From positions 1,922,001 through 1,986,000 of the forward strand of contig NZ_CP091036.1 of assembly GCF_021535135.1 (NCBI RefSeq): a DNA stretch of 64,000 bases. The letters are read 5' to 3'. Source of the stretch: Antarcticibacterium sp. 1MA-6-2 (GTDB lineage Bacteria > Bacteroidota > Bacteroidia > Flavobacteriales > Flavobacteriaceae). This document shows positions 27,927 through 36,505 of the stretch, piece by piece. Positions within the stretch are counted from its first letter, which is position 1. The number at the start of each line of letters is the position of its first letter. The notes beneath the pieces were generated by a model that saw only the letters and a list, made by a program, of their open reading frames with translations, was not told the DNA's origin and ran no database searches. Made by a program: the position numbers and the translations under genes.

Positions 27927-29054
27927 TTAAACGCCCAAATCCACCCAAATTGCAGGATGCTCACTGGCCGAATGGTTTTTATGATTCATACTTGGATATA
28001 CCGACCACATGGGCCGTTTATCCGGCCAGATGCCTTTACGGTTTAATCCGCTGCTATTAGTTTTTTCAAAAAGTTCCGGAGACATTAACAGGTAATCTTT
28101 TTGTCTGATATTAACTCCCATTCGATAGGCTCCTAGACTGTAATACCCTGCATCCTTTCCTTTATCAAAATCCACATTAAAAGATGGATGTTTAGTGACG
28201 TCACGTAAATTGGTTGAAAGTAGCAATGGAGAAAGCGAATAACAAAAGGATGGAGTGTTAAGTGTGCCGAGTAAAGCAATATACTTTTTACCTTCATAAT
28301 ATAATTTATTATAAACTTCAGCAATTTTTTCAGCCTGTAATTTTCTAAAAATATCTGAGAGCTTTTTATCTACTGTCTGTTCCTGCAGATGGGTAGCAAG
28401 AATCCAAATAGTATTTCCATTAGCGGTAAGTATTTCATATTCTAAAAGATCTTTATCAAAAGCAATTTTACCGTTTTGATTAAAATCGTAAATATGGCTT
28501 TGCACCGATTTAATTTTACATCCCTTGCGGGTAAGAATGCCAATTTCCTGGCCTCGCTTATCATTTCCCTGTACCACGAAAATGGTTTGAAACGGTTTGC
28601 ATCCAAATCGAGGTAGAAACTCCTCGTTAAATTCTTCAAGTGATGCACGATCTTCAATCTCCTGGAGAATTAAAATATCAGGATTCACATCTGCGATTAC
28701 CCTGGCTTTATTTTCTACTGCCATAGGATCAATTGGATAATTCTGAAGGGCTACCCATCCGTTCCAATCAGTCAATTCAGAAGCTTTTAATTCCTTTGAG
28801 TAATTCTTTCCCTTTAAAAAAAGAAAGCCGGATTTCCGCCTTAAAACAGCATATGGTAGTTGATTGCAATTATCTATTCCCACTAAAGGCGACAATTCTC
28901 TGATACGTTCATAATCTTCTAAAGTTTTTTTGTTTTTAACCAGTAGATCATCTATTTCAGTCTGCCAGTCATCATTACATTTACTGAAAGGCCTTTCCCT
29001 AAAACTTCTGTCCCGATGAAATAGATTCTGAATATTAAAAGTAGCTATTTTCAT
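27927..29054 (-). CDS. Endonuclease/exonuclease/phosphatase family protein
   Basis: EEP-fold protein of 375 residues. MKIATFNIQNLFHR carries the metal-binding Asn, DILILQEIEDRASLEEFNEE the catalytic Glu, ILATHLQEQT the His, GTLNTPS replaces the usual GDFN (Asp-x-Asn) motif, and SASEHPAIWVDL ends with the catalytic His. The change of GDFND to GTLNT is notable, as the Asp of that motif is normally essential. There is no signal peptide, so it acts in the cytoplasm, possibly on nucleic acid. Confidence 0.8.
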   Translation of the reverse strand: MKIATFNIQNLFHRDRSFRERPFSKCNDDWQTEIDDLLVKNKKTLEDYERIRELSPLVGIDNCNQLPYAVLRRKSGFLFLKGKNYSKELKASELTDWNGWVALQNYPIDPMAVENKARVIADVNPDILILQEIEDRASLEEFNEEFLPRFGCKPFQTIFVVQGNDKRGQEIGILTRKGCKIKSVQSHIYDFNQNGKIAFDKDLLEYEILTANGNTIWILATHLQEQTVDKKLSDIFRKLQAEKIAEVYNKLYYEGKKYIALLGTLNTPSFCYSLSPLLLSTNLRDVTKHPSFNVDFDKGKDAGYYSLGAYRMGVNIRQKDYLLMSPELFEKTNSSGLNRKGIWPDKRPMWSVYPSMNHKNHSASEHPAIWVDLGV

Positions 29055-29321
29055 ATTTCCAAATGCTTTGTTATTCAGAAATTTATAACAAAAACACTTG
29101 AGTTCTACTCCACGTTTTCATTTTGTGAATAAAATTAAATTGGGGTCTATTAGAGCTTTTTTGATCTCAAATGAGATCAAATTTTATGAAACTAAAGAAT
29201 TTGTTTGTTAATAACTATAATGGCAAGTCAAAAATCAAAGGTTAAAACCGTCAGTTTCGTAATATTGCAGTTGCAAAATGAAGTATTTGAATACTTAGAA
29301 AAAGTAATATTAAGATCTTTT

Positions 29322-29979
29322 TTACTTTCTCTTATCAATAGTTTTTTCATCAAAAGTGACCAAATTAAAAAGCTGGCGCATTCTGCTTTTCACTCTAACT
29401 CCATAACGCTCTTCAAGTTCATCGGAATCTAAATTTGTTGTAGCGTGAGTTTTTATTTTATGATTTAGAAACAATTCATATCGGGAGAGAAGAATTTCTC
29501 CCATCACATTGCAATCTTTTCCATAAAACCTTCCCGCTTAGCTCAACACCAAGGTCATCAAAGCATAAATAACTGCTATTCCCGTAATCTTCAATTGTTT
29601 TATATCCCAAATGGTGAAAAGTAAAAGCAATATTTCTGCAAGGAATAACCTGATATTCTTTTTGGTGTGGAACCAGATAACGCAATAGCTTAAGAAAGCT
29701 AGTTTTTCCACAACCCACAGGCCCGGTTAGTAAAATTCCTTTTGCAGGATTAAGATCGAATTTCTGGCATTTTTCCTGATCTGCAATGATGTAATTGCAG
29801 AGTTTGAAAAGTAATTTTTCATCTTTTTTGTATAAGCGAAATTCTTTTCCAAAAAGCATCTTACCTTTTACTTGGAGATATTCAAGCATCAATGGAAAAT
29901 CATAAAAAACTTCCTTTCCTCTAAATTTTCCAATCTTGTAAACCACTCCGCCTTCTATTATTTCACAAGGGTTTTCCAT
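29322..29979 (-). CDS. DnaC/IstB-like AAA+ ATPase, one frameshift
   Basis: ATPase of about 218 residues with Walker A GILLTGPVGCGKTSFLKLLR near residue 80 and Walker B LCFDDLGVE near residue 140. The frame breaks at 29536-29542: minus strand GCTAAGC, where CCAGC restores EPAGRFYGKDCNVMGEIL. The C-terminus HKIKTHATTNLDSDELEERY contains the sensor segment. Flavobacterial ICEs commonly carry this ATPase with the gene just upstream; a role in element replication or helicase loading is inferred. Confidence 0.8.
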
Positions 29980-30676
29980 AGTTCTTTTCTTTTTTAATTT
30001 TTAAATAATCAGGATTTTTCATTTTTAAATTCTGCTGAATTTCTTCAGCTTTTTTCATCCAACGCTGAGCTAAAGCCTGCCAGTTTACCACCTGGGTATT
30101 TTTATTAATTTTCCAATCTACAGCTTCGTAGTGAAGATAGAATTTGGAAGCTTCATTACCTGACCAGCCATTTTCTTTAAAAAATTTTAAAACTTCAAAT
30201 TCACTTTTTGGCCAATAAGTTTTATTATGTTTAATATGTTTAATATTGTTTATTTCATATACCGGAGCTATTTCGCTACTCTTACCGGACTCTTCTGCAA
30301 CCTGTTCTAAAAAAGTCTCAAACTTATCCAGGTCATTTACACTGCAAATTGAATGCTCCTCTACTGCTTGTTCTTCACTAGTCCAAAAAATGGACATCTT
30401 AACCTGGCTGCCTTTTAAGGGATTTTTAGAAGGCATATACAAAATGTAATTCCAATCACTTAATTCTCGAATGCATTTATGGTAGGTTGAAAGCGATCCA
30501 ACCTTTGAAGCTTCCATAATTTCCTGCCTTTGTATATAGAATTGCTTACAAAACCTAAATACATTCCAATACTGGAATAAAGCATAGTAAATACTCACGT
30601 GTGAGGGATTTAACCGATTATCTTCATTAAATCGATAAAAAACCGCGGTAAGGTGTTTTATGTAATTCATAATCAA
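29963..30676 (-). CDS. ICE-associated protein, possible replication initiator helper
   Basis: A 237-residue protein with winged-helix-like N-terminal half (HVSIYYALFQYWNVFRFCKQ, GSLSTYHKCIRELSDWNYI) and a C-terminal helical segment (FKENGWSGNEASKFYLHYEA) resembling DnaD/DnaT-like domains. Its end overlaps the ATPase gene by 17 bases and its start overlaps the excisionase-like gene, so all three form one operon. Function is inference from context. Confidence 0.6.
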   Translation of the reverse strand: MIMNYIKHLTAVFYRFNEDNRLNPSHVSIYYALFQYWNVFRFCKQFYIQRQEIMEASKVGSLSTYHKCIRELSDWNYILYMPSKNPLKGSQVKMSIFWTSEEQAVEEHSICSVNDLDKFETFLEQVAEESGKSSEIAPVYEINNIKHIKHNKTYWPKSEFEVLKFFKENGWSGNEASKFYLHYEAVDWKINKNTQVVNWQALAQRWMKKAEEIQQNLKMKNPDYLKIKKEKNYGKPL

Positions 30677-30951
30677 TCAGTATTATCTACCTTATACTTT
30701 TCCATAACTCGTTGTATATCATCCCAATCATAAAAGACTGTACCTCCTATTTTTGTGTAAGGCAGATTCCCATTTATTCGGATATTTTGTAAAGTTCCCC
30801 AACTAATATTAAGTAGTTTTCTCACTTCCCCTGATTTCACGTACCTTTTATGTTTTCCTTTTGATTGCTCATTAAAAAGTCTTTTAAGCTCATCGAATAA
30901 CTCCAGCTTAAAAATCATTAGATCATCAGTAGTAATTATTTCTTTTGCCAT
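30673..30951 (-). CDS. HTH protein of the MerR/excisionase type
   Basis: A 92-residue DNA-binding protein with the helix-turn-helix_17 pattern: YVKSGEVRKLLNISWGTLQN followed by the wing LPYTKIGGTVFYDWDDIQRV. Such proteins often act as excision or operon regulators on Bacteroidota elements. It is the first gene of the operon with the replication-type ATPase and overlaps the next gene by 4 bases. Confidence 0.85.
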   Translation of the reverse strand: MAKEIITTDDLMIFKLELFDELKRLFNEQSKGKHKRYVKSGEVRKLLNISWGTLQNIRINGNLPYTKIGGTVFYDWDDIQRVMEKYKVDNTD

Positions 30952-31214
30952 TTTTAAAAAGTTTTAATTTAAAATCCCACCGATGGTTATACTTTTTACA
31001 CGGCGGGATTTTGTTGATTTGACTTCTATAACAAATTTGAGCAGCTCTGGGAAAATAATTTCACTATCTCTACAGGACTACGAAAAAATTTAACACTGTC
31101 TGTAAACAGCAGTAAATGGGTGCAAAAAATCAAAAATTAAATGGTTTTAATTGGAAAAAGTAATTAAAGAAGAAGAGAAAATTAGTTTTCGGAGTTACGT
31201 TCACCTACCGAAAA

Positions 31215-32042
31215 TTATAGCTCATTTTCACGGTCTACTTTTTGTTCAAATGCCAGGGTAATTTCGTCCAGGAACTTGGTAATTCTCCCTTTCCTACCCT
31301 TAATTTCTGTAAGCTTTTTATAGCAATTACCTAGCTTTTGTTTAAAAATCACTTCGAAAAGGGCAACGATATCAATAATATTGGCAGAACCATTATTTAT
31401 AGCTCCTGAGAAATGCAATGCATAGATAATTTCAATAAGGTCAACTTTAGCGGCCGTCCAATTTAAATCGTGTGTAAAGGTTAATTCCATTTCGGGGCGC
31501 TGGAGTTTAATCAATTCCATTTGTCTCTGTAGAAACGGAAGCAGCCTTTTGTAGACTCTTAAATAAGCTAAAAGAATATCGTGAGAAGTATTGAATTCAG
31601 GATCCCAATATAGCGAAGTATCATAGTTTACTACTTCATTTTGAAATTTACGGGTAAAATAAAATTTATCCATACTAGTTTGTTCCAGATCAATATATAG
31701 CTGAAATTTCCTGTTACGCTGAAAAAACTTATTGATCTTTTTAATCTTCCTAGATAAATATTTCTTTCTGTATTTAACCGATGAAGTTGATTCAAGTTCA
31801 AGCGCATGAAGGTTTGTATAGTAAATAAGCTGACTAAGTGGAATTTGCTTGGCCTCCTTAAAAAAATGTACCTCTTCGTGTAGAGATCTAAATTTGAGAA
31901 CTCTTATGTTCTTTCTGTAAATTTCAAGAACTTCGCGGCAGTATTTGATAATTCTATTGAATGCAATGAGTCTAGAGGGTGAAGATTCCTCTATTCTTGA
32001 AATTTCTTTCAAAAGTTCTTCCGATGTTATTAGAAAATTCAC
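31215..32042 (-). CDS. rteC: RteC-domain regulator of element transfer
   Basis: RteC protein of 275 residues. Landmarks are LISEELL-type start (ITSEELLKEISRIEE), FFKEAKQIPLSQLIYYTNLH, YIDLEQTSMDKFYFTRKF and the C-terminal LIEIIYALHFSGAINNGSAN. In CTnDOT, RteC activates the excision operon, which triggers conjugative transfer. It is separated from its neighbours by about 260-300 bp, with three palindromes of the ATTTATAAAT type upstream, suggesting it is controlled together with the peptide-export locus. Confidence 0.9.
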   Translation of the reverse strand: MNFLITSEELLKEISRIEESSPSRLIAFNRIIKYCREVLEIYRKNIRVLKFRSLHEEVHFFKEAKQIPLSQLIYYTNLHALELESTSSVKYRKKYLSRKIKKINKFFQRNRKFQLYIDLEQTSMDKFYFTRKFQNEVVNYDTSLYWDPEFNTSHDILLAYLRVYKRLLPFLQRQMELIKLQRPEMELTFTHDLNWTAAKVDLIEIIYALHFSGAINNGSANIIDIVALFEVIFKQKLGNCYKKLTEIKGRKGRITKFLDEITLAFEQKVDRENEL

Positions 32043-32110
32043 CTCTTGAGTTATAAACCATTCATTAAATTTCAGGTAAAAGAGGTTAGAATAAAAATTG
32101 GAAGGATTTC

Positions 32111-32143
32111 GGTTTATAAATCAAATTGCTACATTTATAAATA
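32111..32143. promoter_or_regulatory. Two operator-like palindromes upstream of rteC
   Basis: GGTTTATAAATC (32111-32122) and CATTTATAAATA (32132-32143) lie 21 bp apart (two helical turns), about 70-100 bp before the rteC start. Both are near-perfect variants of the palindrome also found upstream of the peptide gene and the exporter. Confidence 0.5.
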
Positions 32144-32226
32144 AATATTATTAAAAACGCTTACTGGAATATTTTCTGATAGTAATCCTAAAATTCGTTT
32201 AGAATGTTTTTCATTAAAAACTAAGC

Positions 32227-32240
32227 TCATTTATAAATGA
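32227..32240. promoter_or_regulatory. Perfect 14-bp operator-like palindrome
   Basis: TCATTTATAAATGA is a perfect palindrome about 185 bp upstream of rteC and about 100 bp past the end of the prolyl oligopeptidase gene. It matches the 34768-34779 site. Confidence 0.5.
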
Positions 32241-32342
32241 AGGATAGCTTTTAAATTATCAGAATAGCGACGAAAAAAATTATAAGGTAGAAAAGAGTGA
32301 AGCCAGGTTTTATCCTGAATATAATTAGATTAGAGATATTAC

Positions 32343-34505
32343 TTATTGATCACGTCTCATGTTACTCATCGCAAAACTAAAAATTTTGCTATAAAGCATC
32401 ACGGTCTCATCGCTACCCTGGTCTTCGTGACCGTAGTGGTAATCAATATCCATTAAAATTGGTATTTCTCCTTGTGATATACTCTGTAATTTAGCTATAT
32501 ACTTCCCACTATCCCACAAAGGAATTCGGTCATCCTGAGATGCTGGCATTATTAAAGTCGGTGGATATTTATTCTCCGAATTTAGATTAAAGTAGGGATC
32601 CATTTTTACCAAACCTGAAAATTCCAGGCTATCTTTTACTGTTCCATACTCCAGATAACTTGTACTACTAGTAGTGGCAGATGATTCTAAACCTAGAGGA
32701 TTTAATCTAGGTACTTCCGCTATGTATGAAGAAAAAAGATCCGGACGTTCATTAACGGCCATACCTGCAGTAATTCCACCTGCACTGTATGTATATAAAG
32801 AAATTAATCCTTTTTTGGTAAAACCTTTTTCAATTAATGCTTCGGCACAGGAAATAAGGTCTCTCCAGGAGTTATGCTTCAGGGTTTTCTGCCCCTGTAA
32901 ATGCCATTCTTTACCCTTTTCTCCACCTCCTCTTACGTGAGGAAATGCGAGAATACCCCCGCGAGCCGCCCAGTCCAAAAAAATAGGATAGAAAAAGGAA
33001 CTTAAACTTTCTCCATAAGCTCCATATACGTAGATAAACACCTCGTTCTCAGAGTTAAGTAAATTGGGATCATAAATTAGGGATAATGGCACTTCCACTC
33101 CATCGTGACTTTTGACCATAATCTGCTCTGCAATAAGATTTTCAAATTCAGGATAGCGAGTTTCTGTTTTCAATCCCTCCTTCTGTAAATCTTTATTTTC
33201 TGTAATAATGAACCTGGTATAGTTTGAAATCCAACCATCTAATTCTACTCCAATTAGATTAGTATTTACAGACCCACCAAAAAATGTGACATATCCCGGA
33301 ACAAAAGGAGTTTTCAATTTGGTTATATTCTTTTCCTTATCCATTTCCCAGAGACTAACTTCAACACCTAACTTAGATTTTGAGTAATATATATGATCTT
33401 TAGTAACATTAAATTGGGTAATTGGATTTTCTTTAGATCCTTCTGCAAGTACCTCTGGATTATTAAAATTTGGGGAATGGAATTGGATACGACTTATTTG
33501 ATTTCCGGTGTTATTTCCCTGCCGAAAAATAAATTCCTCGTCCCTAACTTCTCCCTCAGTGGTGTATACTTTCTGCTCTACATTAAAAAAAGGAATCCAA
33601 TTTGCATTTCCTGATACTATATCTGAAACTTTAGCAATATATGCGTCATAGTAATCATTGGAATTAGCAGAATATCCAATGATATATTTATCCTGACTGG
33701 AACCAATTTTTACTTTTGGATAAAAATCTGCAGGGATAATAACTGTGTTACTATTGCCAAAAATCTTCTTCTTTTTAGCAGGTATATTCCCTAATTTATG
33801 AAGAATAGAATATGAATTCTTTTTATAGTCCGGTTTATTTGGATCTACTACTGGAAAATAGAGATAAATAAAACCCGAGCTATCAGGTAGCCATTCAATC
33901 CCCCCAAATGATGGATTAATATTGGTGATCACTTCACTATAAAACTTCTTGTTTTTTACATCAAATATTCTAACTCGAGATGAAAAATTTTCATCGGATT
34001 GATATCCAATGGCAATTTTATCTCCATCGAATGAGGGTTCTAGATAGGTCACCTCTGTTATATCATCATAATTTCCAGGATCAAAAAGTTCCACCTCATC
34101 TGCTGAGAGATTTTTTTTAAAATATAATTTATCTGTACCAGATATATAATCATATTTCATGTAAAAATAGTTTCCTTCCTCATTCACTTTAATCATACTG
34201 ATTGTTCCGTTCTCACGATTCTGATATTCTTCAAATTTTTCCTGGTAATCTTGCAAAAGATCGTTTTTAGAAAAGTATTCTTCCGCTAAAGAATCCTGGG
34301 CTTTTAACCATTGTTTTATTATTGGGTCTTCAAGATTATTCAAATTGGCATAGTCATCTGAAAGAGAGAAACCGAATTCATTTATGGTCCTCACTTGCTT
34401 GGAAAGAGATGGGTAATAAGAATGAGTAAAGTTTTGTTGACTAAAAGAAATGTTTATTGATACTAAACTCAAACATAGAATTAGGAGGTGATCTTTGATT
34501 TTCAT
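32343..34505 (-). CDS. Secreted prolyl oligopeptidase (S9A family)
   Basis: A 720-residue S9 peptidase with signal peptide (MKIKDHLLILCLSLVSINIS, cleavage near SFSQ). The beta-propeller covers about residues 60-420, the hydrolase domain the rest. The catalytic Ser is in LYTYSAGGITAG (the first Gly of the usual GxSxG is Thr), the Asp in PASQDDRIPLWDS and the His in DYHYGHEDQGSDE. It cleaves short proline-containing peptides outside the cytoplasm. It follows the double-glycine peptide gene by 58 bp and a hairpin; the peptide's mature part contains Pro residues, so it is a possible substrate. Confidence 0.9.
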   Translation of the reverse strand: MKIKDHLLILCLSLVSINISFSQQNFTHSYYPSLSKQVRTINEFGFSLSDDYANLNNLEDPIIKQWLKAQDSLAEEYFSKNDLLQDYQEKFEEYQNRENGTISMIKVNEEGNYFYMKYDYISGTDKLYFKKNLSADEVELFDPGNYDDITEVTYLEPSFDGDKIAIGYQSDENFSSRVRIFDVKNKKFYSEVITNINPSFGGIEWLPDSSGFIYLYFPVVDPNKPDYKKNSYSILHKLGNIPAKKKKIFGNSNTVIIPADFYPKVKIGSSQDKYIIGYSANSNDYYDAYIAKVSDIVSGNANWIPFFNVEQKVYTTEGEVRDEEFIFRQGNNTGNQISRIQFHSPNFNNPEVLAEGSKENPITQFNVTKDHIYYSKSKLGVEVSLWEMDKEKNITKLKTPFVPGYVTFFGGSVNTNLIGVELDGWISNYTRFIITENKDLQKEGLKTETRYPEFENLIAEQIMVKSHDGVEVPLSLIYDPNLLNSENEVFIYVYGAYGESLSSFFYPIFLDWAARGGILAFPHVRGGGEKGKEWHLQGQKTLKHNSWRDLISCAEALIEKGFTKKGLISLYTYSAGGITAGMAVNERPDLFSSYIAEVPRLNPLGLESSATTSSTSYLEYGTVKDSLEFSGLVKMDPYFNLNSENKYPPTLIMPASQDDRIPLWDSGKYIAKLQSISQGEIPILMDIDYHYGHEDQGSDETVMLYSKIFSFAMSNMRRDQ

Positions 34506-34520
34506 TACTCTAAATTTTGA

Positions 34521-34544
34521 AAAGCCCGGAACAGTCCGGGCTTT
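34521..34544 (-). terminator. Hairpin between peptide gene and oligopeptidase gene
   Basis: A perfect 10-bp stem (AAAGCCCGGA 34521-34530 with TCCGGGCTTT 34535-34544), loop of four. It lies 19 bp past the peptide stop and 16 bp before the oligopeptidase start. Only four T follow on the minus strand, so it may be a partial terminator that lowers oligopeptidase expression relative to the peptide. Confidence 0.75.
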
Positions 34545-34562
34545 AATTAATACAGATATTTT

Positions 34563-34682
34563 CTACTTACCCGGCTTAGGTCGTCTCACCTTGTCGCGAT
34601 CAATTACAGGGTTTCCCCCTCCTTTAATTTTTTCTAAATTCTTTAGAGCTCTTTCCTGGTAATCTTTTAATGTTTTTTTCAT
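34563..34682 (-). CDS. Double-glycine leader peptide precursor
   Basis: A 39-residue frame, MKKTLKDYQERALKNLEKIK then GGGNPVIDRDKVRRPKPGK. The leader is an amphipathic helix ending LEKIKGG, the usual recognition and cut site for C39 peptidases; cleavage would release a basic peptide of about 16-17 residues starting GNP or GGNP. The last codons include CCTAAGCC; if this is another altered site (original CCAGCC), the end would read VRRPAG. The gene sits between the regulator and the oligopeptidase, in the same direction as the exporter genes. No modifying enzyme (lanthipeptide synthetase, radical SAM) is encoded nearby, so the product is probably an unmodified signal or bacteriocin. Confidence 0.75.
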   Translation of the reverse strand: MKKTLKDYQERALKNLEKIKGGGNPVIDRDKVRRPKPGK

Positions 34683-34767
34683 GATTGAAAATTTTTAATG
34701 GTTAATAAATATATGTTGATACTAAATAACTCCATCAGACAACAATTAGCAACATAGTCATACCTTC

Positions 34768-34779
34768 CATTTATAAATG
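34768..34779. promoter_or_regulatory. Operator-like palindrome upstream of the peptide gene
   Basis: CATTTATAAATG, perfect 12-bp palindrome, overlaps the restored regulator stop and lies 86 bp before the peptide start. It is identical in its core to the sites near rteC and the exporter. Confidence 0.55.
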
Positions 34780-36493
34780 ACGGTCCACTTTTCTTAAGTT
34801 CAACTCCTTTATGAATTTTGAAGGATATATACTAGGTGTTCTTGTAAAAAGCTTTAGAAAAAGATTCACTTGTTTTAAATCCAAACACTTCAGCTAATCC
34901 CTGATTACTAAATCTCAAAAGGCTATGATCCTTATTTAACATCCGGACGGCATTTGCTATCCGAAGATCTTTAAGATAATTAGGAAATGTTTTGCTTTTA
35001 TATGAATTGATAATTACAGAAAGATAAGAAGTATTTGTTTCCAATTCCTGCGCTAGCGTCGACATATCTAATTCCTTATCTAAAAATCTTTCCGAATTTT
35101 CGAATTTTTCCAGCTTATTTAAAATATCATTTCTAATATCTTCCGGTACAGAACTTGGATGGTTACAAACTTAGTTGCTCATTTATTATTTTTTTCTTAC
35201 CATCCCTTCTTCGAGTAAAACTTTCAATTTTCTTTGTATACGGATTGATCTAACAAAGAAGAATATTCCAGTAAAACCACTTAAACCTGCCAATAATCCA
35301 ACTCCGGTTATTATAGTTTTCTTATTTTCAAGCTGTGCTTCTACTTCTCTTTTTTGATGTTTTAAGTAAGGTATATCATAAGAAGTCATAGCTGCATTAA
35401 TAACATTTTCCTGCTTAGTGGAATATAAACTATCATAGGTAATTAGCTTCCCAATATATTCTATCTGAGCATGTTTATCATCTTGGTCTATGGAGTTAAG
35501 AATTAGTTCATGATAAACATCTTTTACCTCTGAAAAAGGATCTCCCGTTTCGGTAACTATGGAATCAATTTCTTTAAAATATTTGATAGAAATATTCTTA
35601 TTATTCAGTCTATCCTCAATTTTCCCAAGATAATATAGTTTAATGGCTCTGCTGGTTCCGTCCAGAGAGTCGCTATATTTGAGGAGTGTATCCCTTGCTT
35701 TATTATAAGCACCATCATAATAATTGATTTGTGCATCTAAAAGAATGAAATCCTGAAAATTAGATTCGTCCCTTAATGTTGAGGTTAATTTAATACCCTG
35801 ATTAGCATAGAACCTCGCTGAATCTATTGATTGTAATCGAAGATGTGTTAAAGACAGATTAAATATCAATAATGTGTAATCATCGTAATGTGTAGTCTCA
35901 AAATTATCTTCATTTTTCAATAATTTTAAATATTTATTGTAAAGTTCTATCGCGGCGTAATGCTGCCCATAAAGATTCCTAATGGCCGCTATTGCAAGAC
36001 CAAATTCTCTTTGCTGATCAACATTATTTTTCGTCAAAGCGAGATTATATGCCTTTAGGTAATTGGTAAGTGCAACCTGGAAATTTCCCGATTCGTAATG
36101 GAGATGTCCTTTAAGAGCATACCCAATCGCAGGATAATTGGGATGAGTACTTTGTTTAGTGATCTTAATGATAGAATCTGCATATACCAACGCAGGACTA
36201 GTTTTTTCTAAAGTTGTTTTATAATAAAAAGCTCTGGCTTTTTCAATATTATTCTTCTCTAATGAGGCTTTTCTCAAGTGAATCTTGATCAATAATCCCA
36301 GAGCAGCAGTGTCTTCGTCTATCAATGACTCATATTCCAGATCATGAATTTCTTCATAGGATAACTTTGTCGTTACTTTTTCATTACTCATTTCAAGATT
36401 ATCCTGAGAATATCCGGAAATAGAAACCATTCCACTTAATGCTAACATTAAGCAAACAAAGATTAATTTATATATTGCCGGGATAGGTGCCAT
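34771..36493 (-). CDS. TPR sensor / AraC-type regulator, one-component transmembrane protein
   Basis: About 570 residues after correction. A signal sequence (LIFVCLMLALSGMVSISGYS) is followed by a TPR-type helical repeat region in the periplasm (about 60-370; for example YPAIGYALKGHLHYESGNFQ), one membrane helix (ITGVGLLAGLSGFTGIFFFV, about 393-412), and a cytoplasmic AraC-type HTH (MSTLAQELETNTSYLSVIIN and NQGLAEVFGFKTSESFSKAF). Breaks: an A run near 35192-35198 and ACTTAGT at 35169-35175 (restores VRKKIINEQPVCNHPSS), and minus strand ACCTAGT at 34831-34837 (ACCGGT restores FYKNTGIYPSKFIKEL). Peptide sensing is inference from architecture and location. Confidence 0.75.
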
Positions 36494-36505
36494 ACTTAAA
36501 TCATA

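Noticed and set aside
34832..35065. Separate small AraC-type gene
   Set aside because: It is the C-terminal HTH domain of the TPR regulator; correcting an A run and one TAG-for-GG site restores one continuous protein.
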